The notes under the pieces are model-generated. The model saw nothing but the letters and a program-made list of their open reading frames with translations. It did not search any database and was not told the origin of the DNA. A DNA stretch of 64,000 nt from Candolleomyces eurysporus (Eukaryota; Basidiomycota; Agaricomycetes; Agaricales; Psathyrellaceae). Made by a program: the position numbers and the translations under genes. The stretch is from contig JANBPK010000730.1 in assembly GCA_027579435.1 (NCBI GenBank), positions 248,001-312,000 of the forward strand. The letters run 5' to 3'. Shown here piece by piece: positions 1-9,753 of the stretch. Position 1 is the stretch's first letter; every line of letters begins with the position of its first letter.

Positions 1-166
1 GGCTTTGAAAACAGAAGTCACACAATCTCGTCGCGAAACATTGACAGAGTACGGGGATCACGATCATGAAAGTTCAGGGCGCTTCTAAGTGATGCATGCC
101 AGATGCCAAGCCCACGCGCCCAGGTTGATACATACATACACTAATTCCGGTCTGCGCTCATGTTGT
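1..166. other. Window edge, no gene seen
   Basis: This short stretch lies downstream of the stop codon of the minus-strand PC-esterase gene. I see no coding or structural signal of its own; it is most likely 3' flanking sequence. Confidence 0.5.
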
Positions 167-1990
167 CTATATCTCGCGCGTGAGGTAAGGCCAAATGTAA
201 TGAGACCATCGCGCCAGGACGCCCACTCCAGTCATGATATGCAGACAATCACTACGGACGTGCTACCATTGACGTCAGTCGGTTTGCTTAGTAAAATAGG
301 ACCCAGATGTGAGGAACTCACCCCATCAGGTCTAAATCGACCAGGCAAGTCGATCGGTAAGAAGTGGATGTCGGGGTACAGTGGCGGAGTCGTCTCGGAG
401 ATCGACTTGTTGAGCACGTTCTAGAGTCATCGATTGCCATTCACAGGTCAGTGAGGATGTACTCATTCCAAAAACAAGGGGGAAAAATCTCCCGAAAGTA
501 ACGGGGCAGGATAAGATAACGAGCAACATACTCACCTCAAAAATCTGATTAAACGTCGGGATTTTCGGCCTTCCACGAAGGAGGGATCGGCTGAAGTTTG
601 TCAACTGCAGAATGGTGTCTTACATTCGCCGTGGCCCGGTAAGTAAGCTCGGACGATAACCTGTCGTTTCAAAGCCACTTCTCCACCAACAGGAGCAGGT
701 CTTCCAGGTGTGTACCGTGGCCCGGACTTTGCACCGCGTTCATCGACATTGACCGAGTCGAGGAGCGCTTGAACTTTATTTGCCCACCTCTCCATAGCCT
801 CTCCATAGAACTGTAGCAAGCCGTCGTATCCGTATACGGGCTGGACTCCAGCGTCTTCGAGGTCGTCCGAGTCCGAGTTCGCGGCGGCCGGAGTACTTGT
901 GTATCCAGTGAAGAGGTTCGTGGTCCAGTGCCCCGCGGCGCTGAGTATGATAGTCCCGTACCTCCCTTCTGGGAGGGGTTGAGTGAAGATATCGAGGTAT
1001 TCGTCCGGGGAGATCGTAAACACCAGTAACTTGCCGAATAATTTGAAGGCACTGTTGGCGCGGTAATATCAGGGTGTAGTTCGTGGTGCATTTCTTCTAG
1101 TTCTCGTTGACTAGAGGGGGTCGACTCGTCGGAAGGTTGCGAGAGGTGTTTTGGCGATGCTGAACCCTGGAGGAGACGGGGTTTTGGCTCCACCGCGGAG
1201 TCGTTCTGGAGGAGTGAAGAGGCGGGGTTCAGGTAGAGATGTTGAAGCCAAGTTCTGTCATAGCGGTCGTGGGGATAGAGCAGGCATGATAGGGAGAAGA
1301 AATGGTTCTCCGTTAACGAATCTGTATCATAATTCCAGTATTCTTCATGAGCATCCGAAAGAAATCAATGGAGAAGAAACCAACGAACCTCCTATCATAA
1401 GCCAACTACCTTGCTCTAGCATATATTGCAAAACCTGCACCGAGTCCCATTCCCTCAACCCCCCGCCATTTCCAAATCATCGTTGCATCTCCCACCAGGA
1501 ACCCACTCCCAATCCAACGCCCTCGGAAACCTATCCTACCTCTCGTCCAGGTCCACAGCGAAATGCCACCAATAGTCTCTCGAGCTTGCGCACCCTTGGA
1601 ATCGATTGAGGGTGAAGATCTCATCTTTTTTCGTGAGATTGGTTAGGTGGGTTTTTGGCGACGAGTCTCCCTGTGCCAGCACATCCAAATCGGTGTCTAG
1701 GAGCAGTAGTTTGGTTGGGGTTGCTCCTGCTGAGAGGTCCAGGACGAGCATAGTAGGGTCACTCTACCCATCTGCCTTGCGAATGCTCTCTTGGAGAGCA
1801 CGTCGATTTCGGCTTCTTAGCACCCGTGTAGGAGACGAACGGCGAAGGTAGCCATTCAGATACCGCGATCCCCAATGTCGTGGTGTAAACGAAGATGAGC
1901 GGCAGAGACACAATGCCCAAGAGGATTGCGAGTGTTGCTCTGTGCGTTCGGATGCGAGAGAAGAGGGCAAGGCACAAGTCGAGGTTCACA
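167..1990 (-). pseudogene. PC-esterase (Cas1/TBL-type SGNH) gene, disrupted
   Basis: The minus strand encodes a fungal relative of the PC-esterase/Cas1p-TBL acyl-esterase family, which acetylates or deacetylates cell-wall or capsule glycans. A hydrophobic N-terminal anchor (LAILLGIVSLPLIFVYTTT, about 1880-1950) is followed by a WWHFAVDLDE block, the catalytic GDS reading MIGDSLTENHFFS once an intron inside the motif is removed, and at the C-terminus RPDGH joined to SDCLHIMTGVGVL, ending WPYLTREI and a TAG at 167-169. Clear introns are 263-321 (HV starts the last exon) and 421 to about 533. Disruptions: a TGA after GRWVE, a TAG at 1536-1538 where the second copy (7.1-7.7 kb) has TGG, a one-base loss in a G run near 1472, and a frame change at 605-623. 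The 5' end is not certain. The family is clear from the motifs; whether it is a pseudogene or suffers sequence errors is less sure. Confidence 0.7.
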
Positions 1991-2345
1991 TATGTCGATG
2001 CACCGTAAGTGAGAGGGTTGCTGCTTGTGGCCGCATGCAGCAGGGAAATGCCAGCGCTGAAGGGTCGACCCGCCTGAAGATTGCATTGAATTGAAGGCTT
2101 GCATTTACGTAGCGAGCCATCTTAGGCACCTGCATGATGGAGGCGTCGGTGAAGGCGAGCACTGAGATCTGAGAACTGAGAGCTGATGCCAAATATTATA
2201 AATCATCTAAGCTGATTATCGGGTGAATATGTACCACAACAAAATGCAAAGCAACCGCCGTGTACAAGAAATAATATGGAAAATGAGCAGCCACGAACGA
2301 ACGATAAGAAGACAGGTAGTCAAGGAATGAGAGAGTCAAGTCCTT
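1991..2345. other. Intergenic between two minus-strand genes
   Basis: No convincing gene is seen. The open frame over 1986-2192 on the minus strand could hold a 5' leader exon of the PC-esterase gene, but it has no recognisable start context or homology visible to me. Confidence 0.3.
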
Positions 2346-4010
2346 TCATGAACCCAAGAGCTTTGTCCCCATGAAAGTTCCTATAACCGNAAAAAATGTA
2401 CGAAGTGCTCGAATATATCTTGCAATATTGACTCTCTCGAATGAACACAGCCAGGTAAGAGCACGGGCGCTCAAAGATGGGGGTTGCTCCTTATACATAG
2501 CCCATTTTTGCGCGAGTTCAGGTGGCAAGTGAGAGAAAGAGGAGCAACCGGAGTTCATGCATGTCCGGGAGGCCGACCGCAAAAGGTCTTTATCCGATAG
2601 ATTGGACGTCTCCGCTTCCAGGAATTGAAGCGCCTGCGACGCCGTAAATCGACGAGATACATCCCTCGTTAACATGGAATCGAACAGGGGGGCGAGAAAA
2701 GGGATGTCTTGGTGGACGCACTTTGGAAGCAGTTAGTACTGGAGAGATGAGTTTTCAAGGACAGTACGTACAGGGTGGTACTGTTGAAGTGCCAGTCCCA
2801 AACACCTGACATCATAGGCAAATGGGTTATAATCGAGTTCCCCCTGATCGATGTCATAGACCCATACTGAGCCCTCCCAATTGCGCCAGTAAGGTAGTCT
2901 GAACTTTGAACGTTCAACATTTGGCGGAACCATGACGGAGATGTCGAAGTCGAATATCGCGAACTGTAGCGTTCGCTTGTACCGCAAAGCAGATCGAAAG
3001 TACCCGCCACCAAACTCGTTCGAAAAATGATTGCACAGTACATTCGAGAACACCAGGTCCTATTTATTGCGAAAAATGAGCCAGGAATATCATGGTGGAA
3101 TGGAACAATACGCACTCGATGGGCTATGCCATTGTTGTGGAGGAAAGCCAATCCCTGTATCAGTCCAAGTCAGGACAGGTCCTATCGCCTCTATTGAATG
3201 ATATCACCTTCAGCAATGAGCGAACCAGAGCTAACACCTCGCCCGTGCAGCCGTATTCCATCGGAACAGTGCTGCCGCCCCATCTGAGAAGGACAAATCA
3301 GTAACCGGACAACCCAGAGACTGACAATTGAATGACCTTGGCATGACTACAAAGCAATGAGTTTCGATGTGCAAAATTTCAAGAACTGGGAGAATCGAGT
3401 TCTCCTCCAGAGTCTTCATATCCTGCCGATGAATGAACTCGTAGATCTTGAGCTCATCCGTGTTCTTGGGCACCAGCTTGATTGCAACATGTCGATGTTG
3501 TTCATCTTGCGCAAAAACGACTGACCCCTGCTCATGGTCATTTTGGTGAGCAAGAGCACACTGGTACTGGGTTCAAGCGCAGTTGGAAACACCCACCGTT
3601 TTCAAAGTGGCACACCTCGCTGGTTCTGATTCGTCGCTGGAGTTGCCATCATGGCTAGCATAGGGGTAGTTTGCATTTACCAAAGTTTTATCGTTTGGAG
3701 TGCGTGGAGCGGTCAGCCAAGGGGAGTCTGGGTGATTGGGAACTCTCTCATATAAAGTGTAGCCTCGGGCTTTGAACCAATCCAGAGTTGTTGGAGAATC
3801 CCAGAATTGATTTCGCCTCTGTGCTCTGGCATCCAGCCACTCGTAATCATCCCACTCGATCCCATTGTCTTGTGGGTCAGGAAAGGGAAAGGGGATAGTT
3901 AAGTTGTCCTATCGAGAATTAACATCAGATTGCTTGCAAGGAGAGCAAACCGTAGAACCTACGTCCATCGCAAGAGCACAAATGGTGGACGTCACGGCTG
4001 CATTGCAAAT
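2346..4010 (-). pseudogene. Kinase-like protein gene, copy 1 (frameshifted)
   Basis: Reading the minus strand with short introns gives a basidiomycete kinase-like protein. In order: DNLTIPFPFPDP and a WLDARAQRRNQFWDSPTTLD block (about 3780-3905), the ATP-binding VAIK lysine (about 3480), CFVVMPRS, AFLHNNGIAHRD split by an intron with DLVFSNVLCNHF following, FAIFDFDIS in the place of the DFG loop, LPYWRNWEGS, and a C-terminal tail ending near 2346. Compared with copy 2 (7694-9381) it lacks one G in a G run near 3240, so the frame shifts before the LALVRSLL helix; an N sits at 2390. The 5' end, before the intron ending at about 3910, is uncertain. It lies in inverted orientation to copy 2. It is either a pseudogene or an intact gene with homopolymer errors. 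Confidence 0.6.
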
Positions 4011-4840
4011 TGATTGACTATATTCCGAAGAGTTTCCTCATCCGGAAACCTACCTACCCTTATAAAGCGAACTTGTCGCATTGGTCGCTCCCAAAGTGGA
4101 AGATGGAGGTGAAAGCCTTCTTGCAACGGCTCCCCAAATCAGGTTTTCCGCCGACTTGGGTCAGGAGAGCACTCACCCGACGTCTTCCAAGTTCTTAGGT
4201 GCCACAGGCCTCGACTTGCTGCATTTTCTGCGTCATCAACGCTACTGCTAAGACAGATGAGCGGACGGACGAGGATGATAACGGGATTTCGGGTGAGGGG
4301 AAAGCTTACATTAGGTCTCGCTGAGCAAACCATTGTGGTCAGCGCGCGATCCATTAGGCGTCTGCCTCCGCATGAAGCAAGCTTGGGTGAAGGTTGAAGG
4401 CGGTGTTGAGGGTTTCTCGGGGTAGTTGAGGGTTGAGGGGAATTAAATTAACGCCTTGAAGTCGGTTAGAATAGGCTTTACTCTAGTGTGATGAAAACCA
4501 AGGTATATACATTATATCAGATCTAATCTAAAGAGATTCTAGCAAGGTATTCAAGAAAGCCCCTAAGCTTTGGACGGAATACCCAGAAACGAGCGAGAGG
4601 AAGGTGAGAGGAAGGATGGATAGCTACAACAAGATGCAAAGCGACCGTGTACAGCTTGAATATAATACAAGAAAAACCAGTGGCGAAAAGGAACGAACGA
4701 CAGATATACAGACGGTCAAGGAACGAAAAAGCCAAGTGTATCGTCCATTCACCCACGAAGTTTGTCCAAGACGGCTTCATCAGCTGCAACAGCAAGCAAG
4801 CAAATCAGCAATTCCATCCAGCAACCGAGATTGACGAGAA
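4011..4840. other. Intergenic, no gene supported
   Basis: This lies between the kinase-like copy 1 (5' side) and the 3' end of the F-box gene. Short open frames exist on both strands but none has splice structure, domain signal or resemblance to other genes in the window. Confidence 0.4.
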
Positions 4841-6193
4841 CTAGTACCCACGATCGACAACATTGTCATACGGCTTCCCTTCTTGGTCGACAAATCTGAT
4901 GCCTCTCAACGCAAACCGCCTCCACCACATATTCAAGAAGTTCGCATGCTCAACAACGCGTCCATACAAACCATAGTCCCTCAACCTAAACTCCTCCACA
5001 CACGGGAGGTGCATCCCCTCCACCTGCTCAATCAACTCCCCCAGGGGTTTCATAACCGCAAACAAAAACACTTTGGGCGGAACCACGGTAAGCCTCTCGA
5101 TGCTGGGTGTGATGCAGATCCGTTTGAGGGTGTGATGGCCGGGTGGAATGAGGGGCGTGAAGCACCCGTGGGCCAAAACGAGGCTTTCGAGGTTGACGCA
5201 GTGGTTGAGCGCGGTTGGGAGGTGACACCCGGCTCTGCAGGTCGTCACACGCAGCATGCGGATTTTGTAGCCGTGCGTTTCAAAGAAACTCGTGTCATGA
5301 GCTGGGATGATCCCCGTTTCGAACCGCTCGAGGAGCGGGAGCTGCCTGGTGTTGAGACCGAGGTATCGGAGAAGAGGGTCCCATACCCCAATGTAACCTT
5401 CCGGGACCTCCCCGCCGTCGGTTTGGGGTTCCGGGATATGGCCCAGCGACAGCGTTTTGAGGCGTCGGAAGTGCGCTATGCGAATACCCCGCATGTCCCT
5501 TGGATTCGTAGGGTACGAATGCAGACAAAGGATTCGGAGGGTTTCGAGTCTGACTAGGTGCCGCGAAACGTCGATGATATCCCACAACGCAGGTGCCTCG
5601 TTGATACTGTCGAAATCGAGTCGTCGAATTTTCCGTCCAAACATCATCAACCCTCTCATAAGCTCTTTGGGAACCCTTCCGAGCTTTCCGTTCTCCCGAT
5701 TGGTCTGATGAACGAGAACCAAAAGGTTGGGTGTGAACCGTAAGAGGGCTGCAACTTTCTTCGGGTTGTAGGGTCCAATAATCTTGAGGTCGATCCTCCT
5801 CGTCCTATCTCCCAGCCGTTTTCCCGACCCGTCGGGCATGCTGCGCTTGAACAGCTGAAGGAAATATTTGATATCTTGTGCGCGGCGTATAACGAGGTAC
5901 TCGGAGCTGATTTCGGTGACGAGGGCACGCAGGGTGGAGTTGACTTGGCCCAAGGACCTGCGGTCTTTGAACATGATGGGGTCGATTTCCGGGTACTCCT
6001 CGGCCACATCGTGAGGTGAGAATGGGTCCTCGAGCTGCACAGACTCGTGCCCTTCGAGGCGAGCCGCGTACCCAACGACTTTCCTCCAAATCTCGACGGG
6101 TAGGGACGGAGTATGTGATGACTTCCCTGCGGGCCCGGGCTCGCATGATGGCCTGCCCGAAGGAGTCCTTTTGAGCTTCTTCACGAATTTCAT
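4841..6193 (-). CDS. F-box-like protein, 450 aa, single exon
   Basis: An uninterrupted 450-residue frame starts MKFVKKLKRTPSG and has a basic, disordered N-terminus of about 30 residues. An F-box-like core, SLPVEIWRKVVGYA, lies at about residues 30-44, followed by MFKDRRSLGQVNSTLRALV, a typical 'no change since last inspection' segment of basidiomycete F-box proteins. The rest carries degenerate leucine-rich stretches (LETLRILCLHS, RLKTLSLGHIP, NLESLVLAHG, LKRICITPSIERL). F-box proteins recruit substrates to SCF ubiquitin ligases through Skp1; the substrate here is unknown. It is not close in sequence to the four F-box paralogues at 44-56 kb. No intron is evident, which is unusual beside its neighbours. 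The call rests on the motif only. Confidence 0.75.
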   Translation of the reverse strand: MKFVKKLKRTPSGRPSCEPGPAGKSSHTPSLPVEIWRKVVGYAARLEGHESVQLEDPFSPHDVAEEYPEIDPIMFKDRRSLGQVNSTLRALVTEISSEYLVIRRAQDIKYFLQLFKRSMPDGSGKRLGDRTRRIDLKIIGPYNPKKVAALLRFTPNLLVLVHQTNRENGKLGRVPKELMRGLMMFGRKIRRLDFDSINEAPALWDIIDVSRHLVRLETLRILCLHSYPTNPRDMRGIRIAHFRRLKTLSLGHIPEPQTDGGEVPEGYIGVWDPLLRYLGLNTRQLPLLERFETGIIPAHDTSFFETHGYKIRMLRVTTCRAGCHLPTALNHCVNLESLVLAHGCFTPLIPPGHHTLKRICITPSIERLTVVPPKVFLFAVMKPLGELIEQVEGMHLPCVEEFRLRDYGLYGRVVEHANFLNMWWRRFALRGIRFVDQEGKPYDNVVDRGY

Positions 6194-6324
6194 CTTGCCT
6201 CCATCGAAAATTAGGAGACCACTGTTTCGAAAGAGCGGTTTTTAGCGGTGAGGAAGAGGACGGCAATCGCGCTAGTCAGCTCTCTGGCTCTCTGGAGATG
6301 CTGGGGAAGAATGGAATGAGAATC

Positions 6325-7085
6325 CAGGGTGCAAAAAAAATGAGGTATACGTACTCACGTCTGGGATATTGGCAGTGCGGCCCCTAACTCAATTAGACTC
6401 GCATCGTGAATGCAAGCTGGGTCTGCTGGCAAGTGGCACCTGCCAAACGCGAACCCCGCAAACTCAGCGCGCAGCCAATTGGGACGATCTGATGCCGCCG
6501 GTAACCACTTTCATTGCCGGCGCCGTCAAGTTTCCTCAGGCGCTTGACGGACGGCTTTAGCCTCTCGATGTCGACCTCGACTACGACGAAGCCGCAATTG
6601 AGCGCGTGAAGCGAAAGCTACAAGGAGCCTACTCTGCTCCACGTAAAAAGCCCAAGGTTACCAAGAGCAATATCGACGACTTGTCATGGAGAACCATATC
6701 AAGACCAGCAGAGACTGGACTGGGAGGGGACGACGGTATCCTCGAGCTGGAAGAGGTTGAGGGCGTCAACCAAAAACGACCGTCCTCGAAAAAGCGAAGA
6801 CCACTACGAGGTCTCATCCTTACTCTAATACGAGAACTTGCTTCTTAGGTTACTTCACAGCTCAGCGGGGTTCTGAAAGCCGCAGAACACAGTCTATCTG
6901 CCGAAGGTTCGTCAACCCAGAAGATCTCTCCTCATATCAGCATCGCTGCGATCGTTGGGGGCATGTCTGCTNAAAAAAACAACGAAGGGTGCTTGAACGT
7001 GAGTTGCTATTTTGAGATCTTATGCAGGACGTACGTCTGTCATGTATTGAAAGGTCGCCGGGTAGACTGATCGACAATATTAGGA
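6325..7085 (+). pseudogene. MAK5 5' fragment, decayed second copy
   Basis: This stretch closely follows the MAK5 gene and its upstream sequence starting at about 9530. It keeps the [17 protein letters not shown] and [20 protein letters not shown] segments, then jumps directly to [18 protein letters not shown], so about 550 bp equivalent to 9963-10518 is missing, including the Q motif and Walker A (GSGKT). A 14-base deletion near 6607 puts a TGA soon after the start, and the TREL codons lead into a stop (ELAS then TAG at 6846-6848). An N sits at 6972. It ends where the PC-esterase fragment begins. It cannot make a helicase. Confidence 0.85.
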
Positions 7086-7690
7086 CGACAAGTAGGTATA
7101 ATAAGGAGAAGAAATGGTTCTCCGTTAACGAATCTGTATCATCTTTCAAGTTTCCTTCATGAGCATCCGAAAGAAATTAGTGGAGAAGAGACCGACGAAC
7201 CTCCTATCATAAGCCAACTACCCGGCTCAAGAATGTATTGCAAAACCTGCACTGAGTCCCGTTCCCTCCACTCCCCGCCATTTCCCAAATCGTCATTGCA
7301 TCTCCCACCAGGAACCCACTCCCAATTCCCCTCGGAAACCTATCCCACCTCTCCTCCAGGTCCACCGCGAAGTGCCACCAATAGTCTCTCGAGCTTGCGC
7401 ACCCTTGGAATCGGGTGAGGGTGAAGATCTCTCCTTTTTTCGCCAGATTCGTTATGTGGGTTTTTGGCGACGACGATTCTCCCTGTGCCAGTACAACAAG
7501 TCGGCGCCTAAGAGTTTAGTAGTTTGGTTGGGGTTCCTTCTGCTGAGAGGTCCAGGACGAGTATAGTAGGGCTGCTCTACCCATCTTCGGCTTCGGCTTC
7601 TTAGCACCCGTGTATGAGACGAACGGCGAAGGTGGCGATTCAGATACCGCGATCCCCAACGTCGTGGTGTGAACGAAGAGAGCGGGATCG
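7085..7690 (-). pseudogene. PC-esterase 5' fragment, second copy
   Basis: The minus strand repeats about 1295-1900 of the first PC-esterase gene at roughly 90 percent identity by eye, in the same orientation. It contains the VHTTTLGIAVSE anchor remnant, WVEQPYYTRPGPLSRRNPNQ, the DYWWHFAVDLEERWDRFP block and the LMIG half of the catalytic motif, and stops before the remainder of the esterase. It is useful because it shows TGG where copy 1 has a TAG stop. It is truncated on the catalytic side by the junction with the MAK5 fragment and cannot encode a full enzyme. Confidence 0.8.
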
Positions 7691-7693
7691 GTG

Positions 7694-9381
7694 ATGGCAT
7701 TGAAGCGCCGGGCGGAGCAAAAGCGGAATGCCAATTTCCAATCTGGCGAATCTCAGTTCAATGCCATTGCAATGGATGTAAGGTTCTGCAGCTTATTCCC
7801 GGTAATCTAACGCTAATTGTCCACAGGGCGATTTAACTATCCCCTTTCCCTTTCCTGACCCAGAGGGCAATGGGACCGGGTTGGATCACGAATGGCTGTA
7901 TGCTAGAGCGCAGAGGCGAAATCAGTTCTGGGATTCTCCAACGACACTAGATTGGTTCAAAGCCCGAGGTTATACGTTATACAAGAGAATTCCCGACCAC
8001 AGAGACTCCCCTTGGTTGACCGCTCCACGAACCGATAACAATGAAACTTTGGTGGACGCAAATTACCCCTATTCTGGTCATGATAGCAGCTCCACCGACA
8101 AATCGTTACCGGCGAGGTGTGCTCTTGTGAAAACGGTGGGGATCTTCAACTGCATTTGACTCCAACGTATATTTTCTCAACGATGTGCATGAGCAGGGGT
8201 CCGTCGTTTTTGCTCAAGATGAACGGCATCGACATGTTGCGATCAAGCTGGTGCCCAAGGACACGGATGAGCTCAAGATCTATGAATTCATCCAGCGGCA
8301 GGATATGAAGACTCTGGAGGAGAACTCAATTCTCCCAGTGCTCGAGATTCTGCACATTAAATCCCATTGCTTCGTCGTCATGCCAAGGTTATTCAATCAT
8401 CAGTCCCCGATTTGCCTGGTCGCTCATTTGTCCTTCTCAGATGGGGCGGCAGTGTCATTCCAGAAGAATACAGCTGCAANGGGGGAGTTGTTGGCTCTGA
8501 TTCACTCATTGCTGAAGGTAATCCCATTCTCGACCAAGACAATGGGATCTGTTCTGACTTCAACTGATACAGGGATTGGCTTTCCTCCATAAAAATGGCA
8601 TAGCCCACCGGGTGTGTATTGTTCCATTCCACCATGGTGTTCTTGGCTCATTGCTTGCAATATGTAGGACTTAGCATTCTCAAACGTACTGTGCAATCAC
8701 TTTTCGAACGAATTTTCTGGCGGGTACTTTCGATCTGTTTCGCGGCGCGATCAAACACTACGGTTTGCGATATTCGACTTTGACATCTCCATCATGGTGC
8801 CACCAAATGCTGGCTGCTCAAAGTTTAAATTACCTTACTGGCGCAATTGGGAAGGCTCAGCATGGGTGTATGACGTTGATCAGGGGGAACTCGATTACGA
8901 CCCTTTTGCCTACGATGTCAGGTGCTTGGGACTGGCACTTCGAGTGGACCACCCCGTACGTTCAGTCCTTCAAAACGCATCCTTACGTGTGGTTGCTCAA
9001 TACTAATTATCCCAAAAGTGCATCCAGCAAGTCATCCCTTTTCTTGCCCCCCTGTTTGCCTCCATGTCAACAAGGGATGTATCCCGTCGATTTACGGCGT
9101 CACAGGCACTTCAGTTCTTGGAAAGAAAGATGTCCAATTTATCGGATGAAGACCTTTCAAAACCAGTCTCCTGGGCATGCATGAGCTACACCTGTGACTC
9201 TTTCGCTCACTTGCCGCTTGAACTCTCGCAAAAGTGGGCGATGTATAAGGATTCACCCTTGTCTTTGAGCGCTCGTGCTCTTACTTGGCTGTGTTCGATC
9301 GAGAGCGTTAAATTTGTAAGATATGTTCGAGCACTTCGTAGATTTTTCCGCTTTGTAGGAGCTTTTATAGGCATGTACTAG
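7694..9381 (+). CDS. Basidiomycete kinase-like protein, copy 2
   Basis: The proposed start is ATG 7694 (MALKRRAEQKRNANFQ), with an intron after IAMD. Then come GDLTIPFPFPDPEG, WLYARAQRRNQFWDSP, the ATP-binding lysine in HRHVAIKLVPKD (about 8230-8260), CFVVMPRL, AFLHKNGIAHR, an intron, then DLAFSNVLCNHFSNEF (catalytic loop HRDLxFSN), FAIFDFDISIMVPP (DFD where most kinases have DFG), LPYWRNWEGSAWVYD, an intron at about 8956-9018, and a C-terminal region ending FIGMY at 9379-9381. Lysine, catalytic aspartate and metal aspartate all appear present, so activity is possible. The N at 8480 lies in frame beside a G run. The splice site before the QGSVVFAQ exon is less clear than in copy 1. Substrate unknown; this is a lineage-specific family. 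Confidence 0.7.
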
Positions 9382-9753
9382 CCATTTGTTGGTAGGTAAT
9401 ATATATATATGTATTCTATTGGCACCAATGCATATGAATGTTTGGTCGTTGTGGACTAGAACAAGTGGTTCAACAACAATTACATCCTCCTTACTCGAAG
9501 GTCACCACCATCCTTGGGCCAGGGGACCAGGGTGCAAAAAAATGAGGCCGATAGGCACTTACGTCTGGGATATGAGCAGTGCGGCCCCCCAACTCAATTA
9601 GACTCGCATCGTGAAGTCTGCTGGCCTGCCAAACGCGAACCCCGCAAACTCAGCGCGCAGCCAATGGGACGATCTGATGCCGCCGGTAACCACTTTGTTT
9701 GCCGGCGCCGTCAAGTTTTCTTGCGGCGCTTGACGGATGACTTTAGCCTCTCG
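9382..9753. other. MAK5 upstream region
   Basis: This holds an AT dinucleotide run at about 9398-9412 and the 5' flank of MAK5. The part from about 9530 onward is also present, diverged, upstream of the pseudogene at 6325, so the duplication included the MAK5 promoter. Confidence 0.5.

Noticed and set aside
4883..5557. 224-codon plus-strand frame
   Set aside because: It is the antisense shadow of the F-box gene at 4841-6193, which has clear family features.
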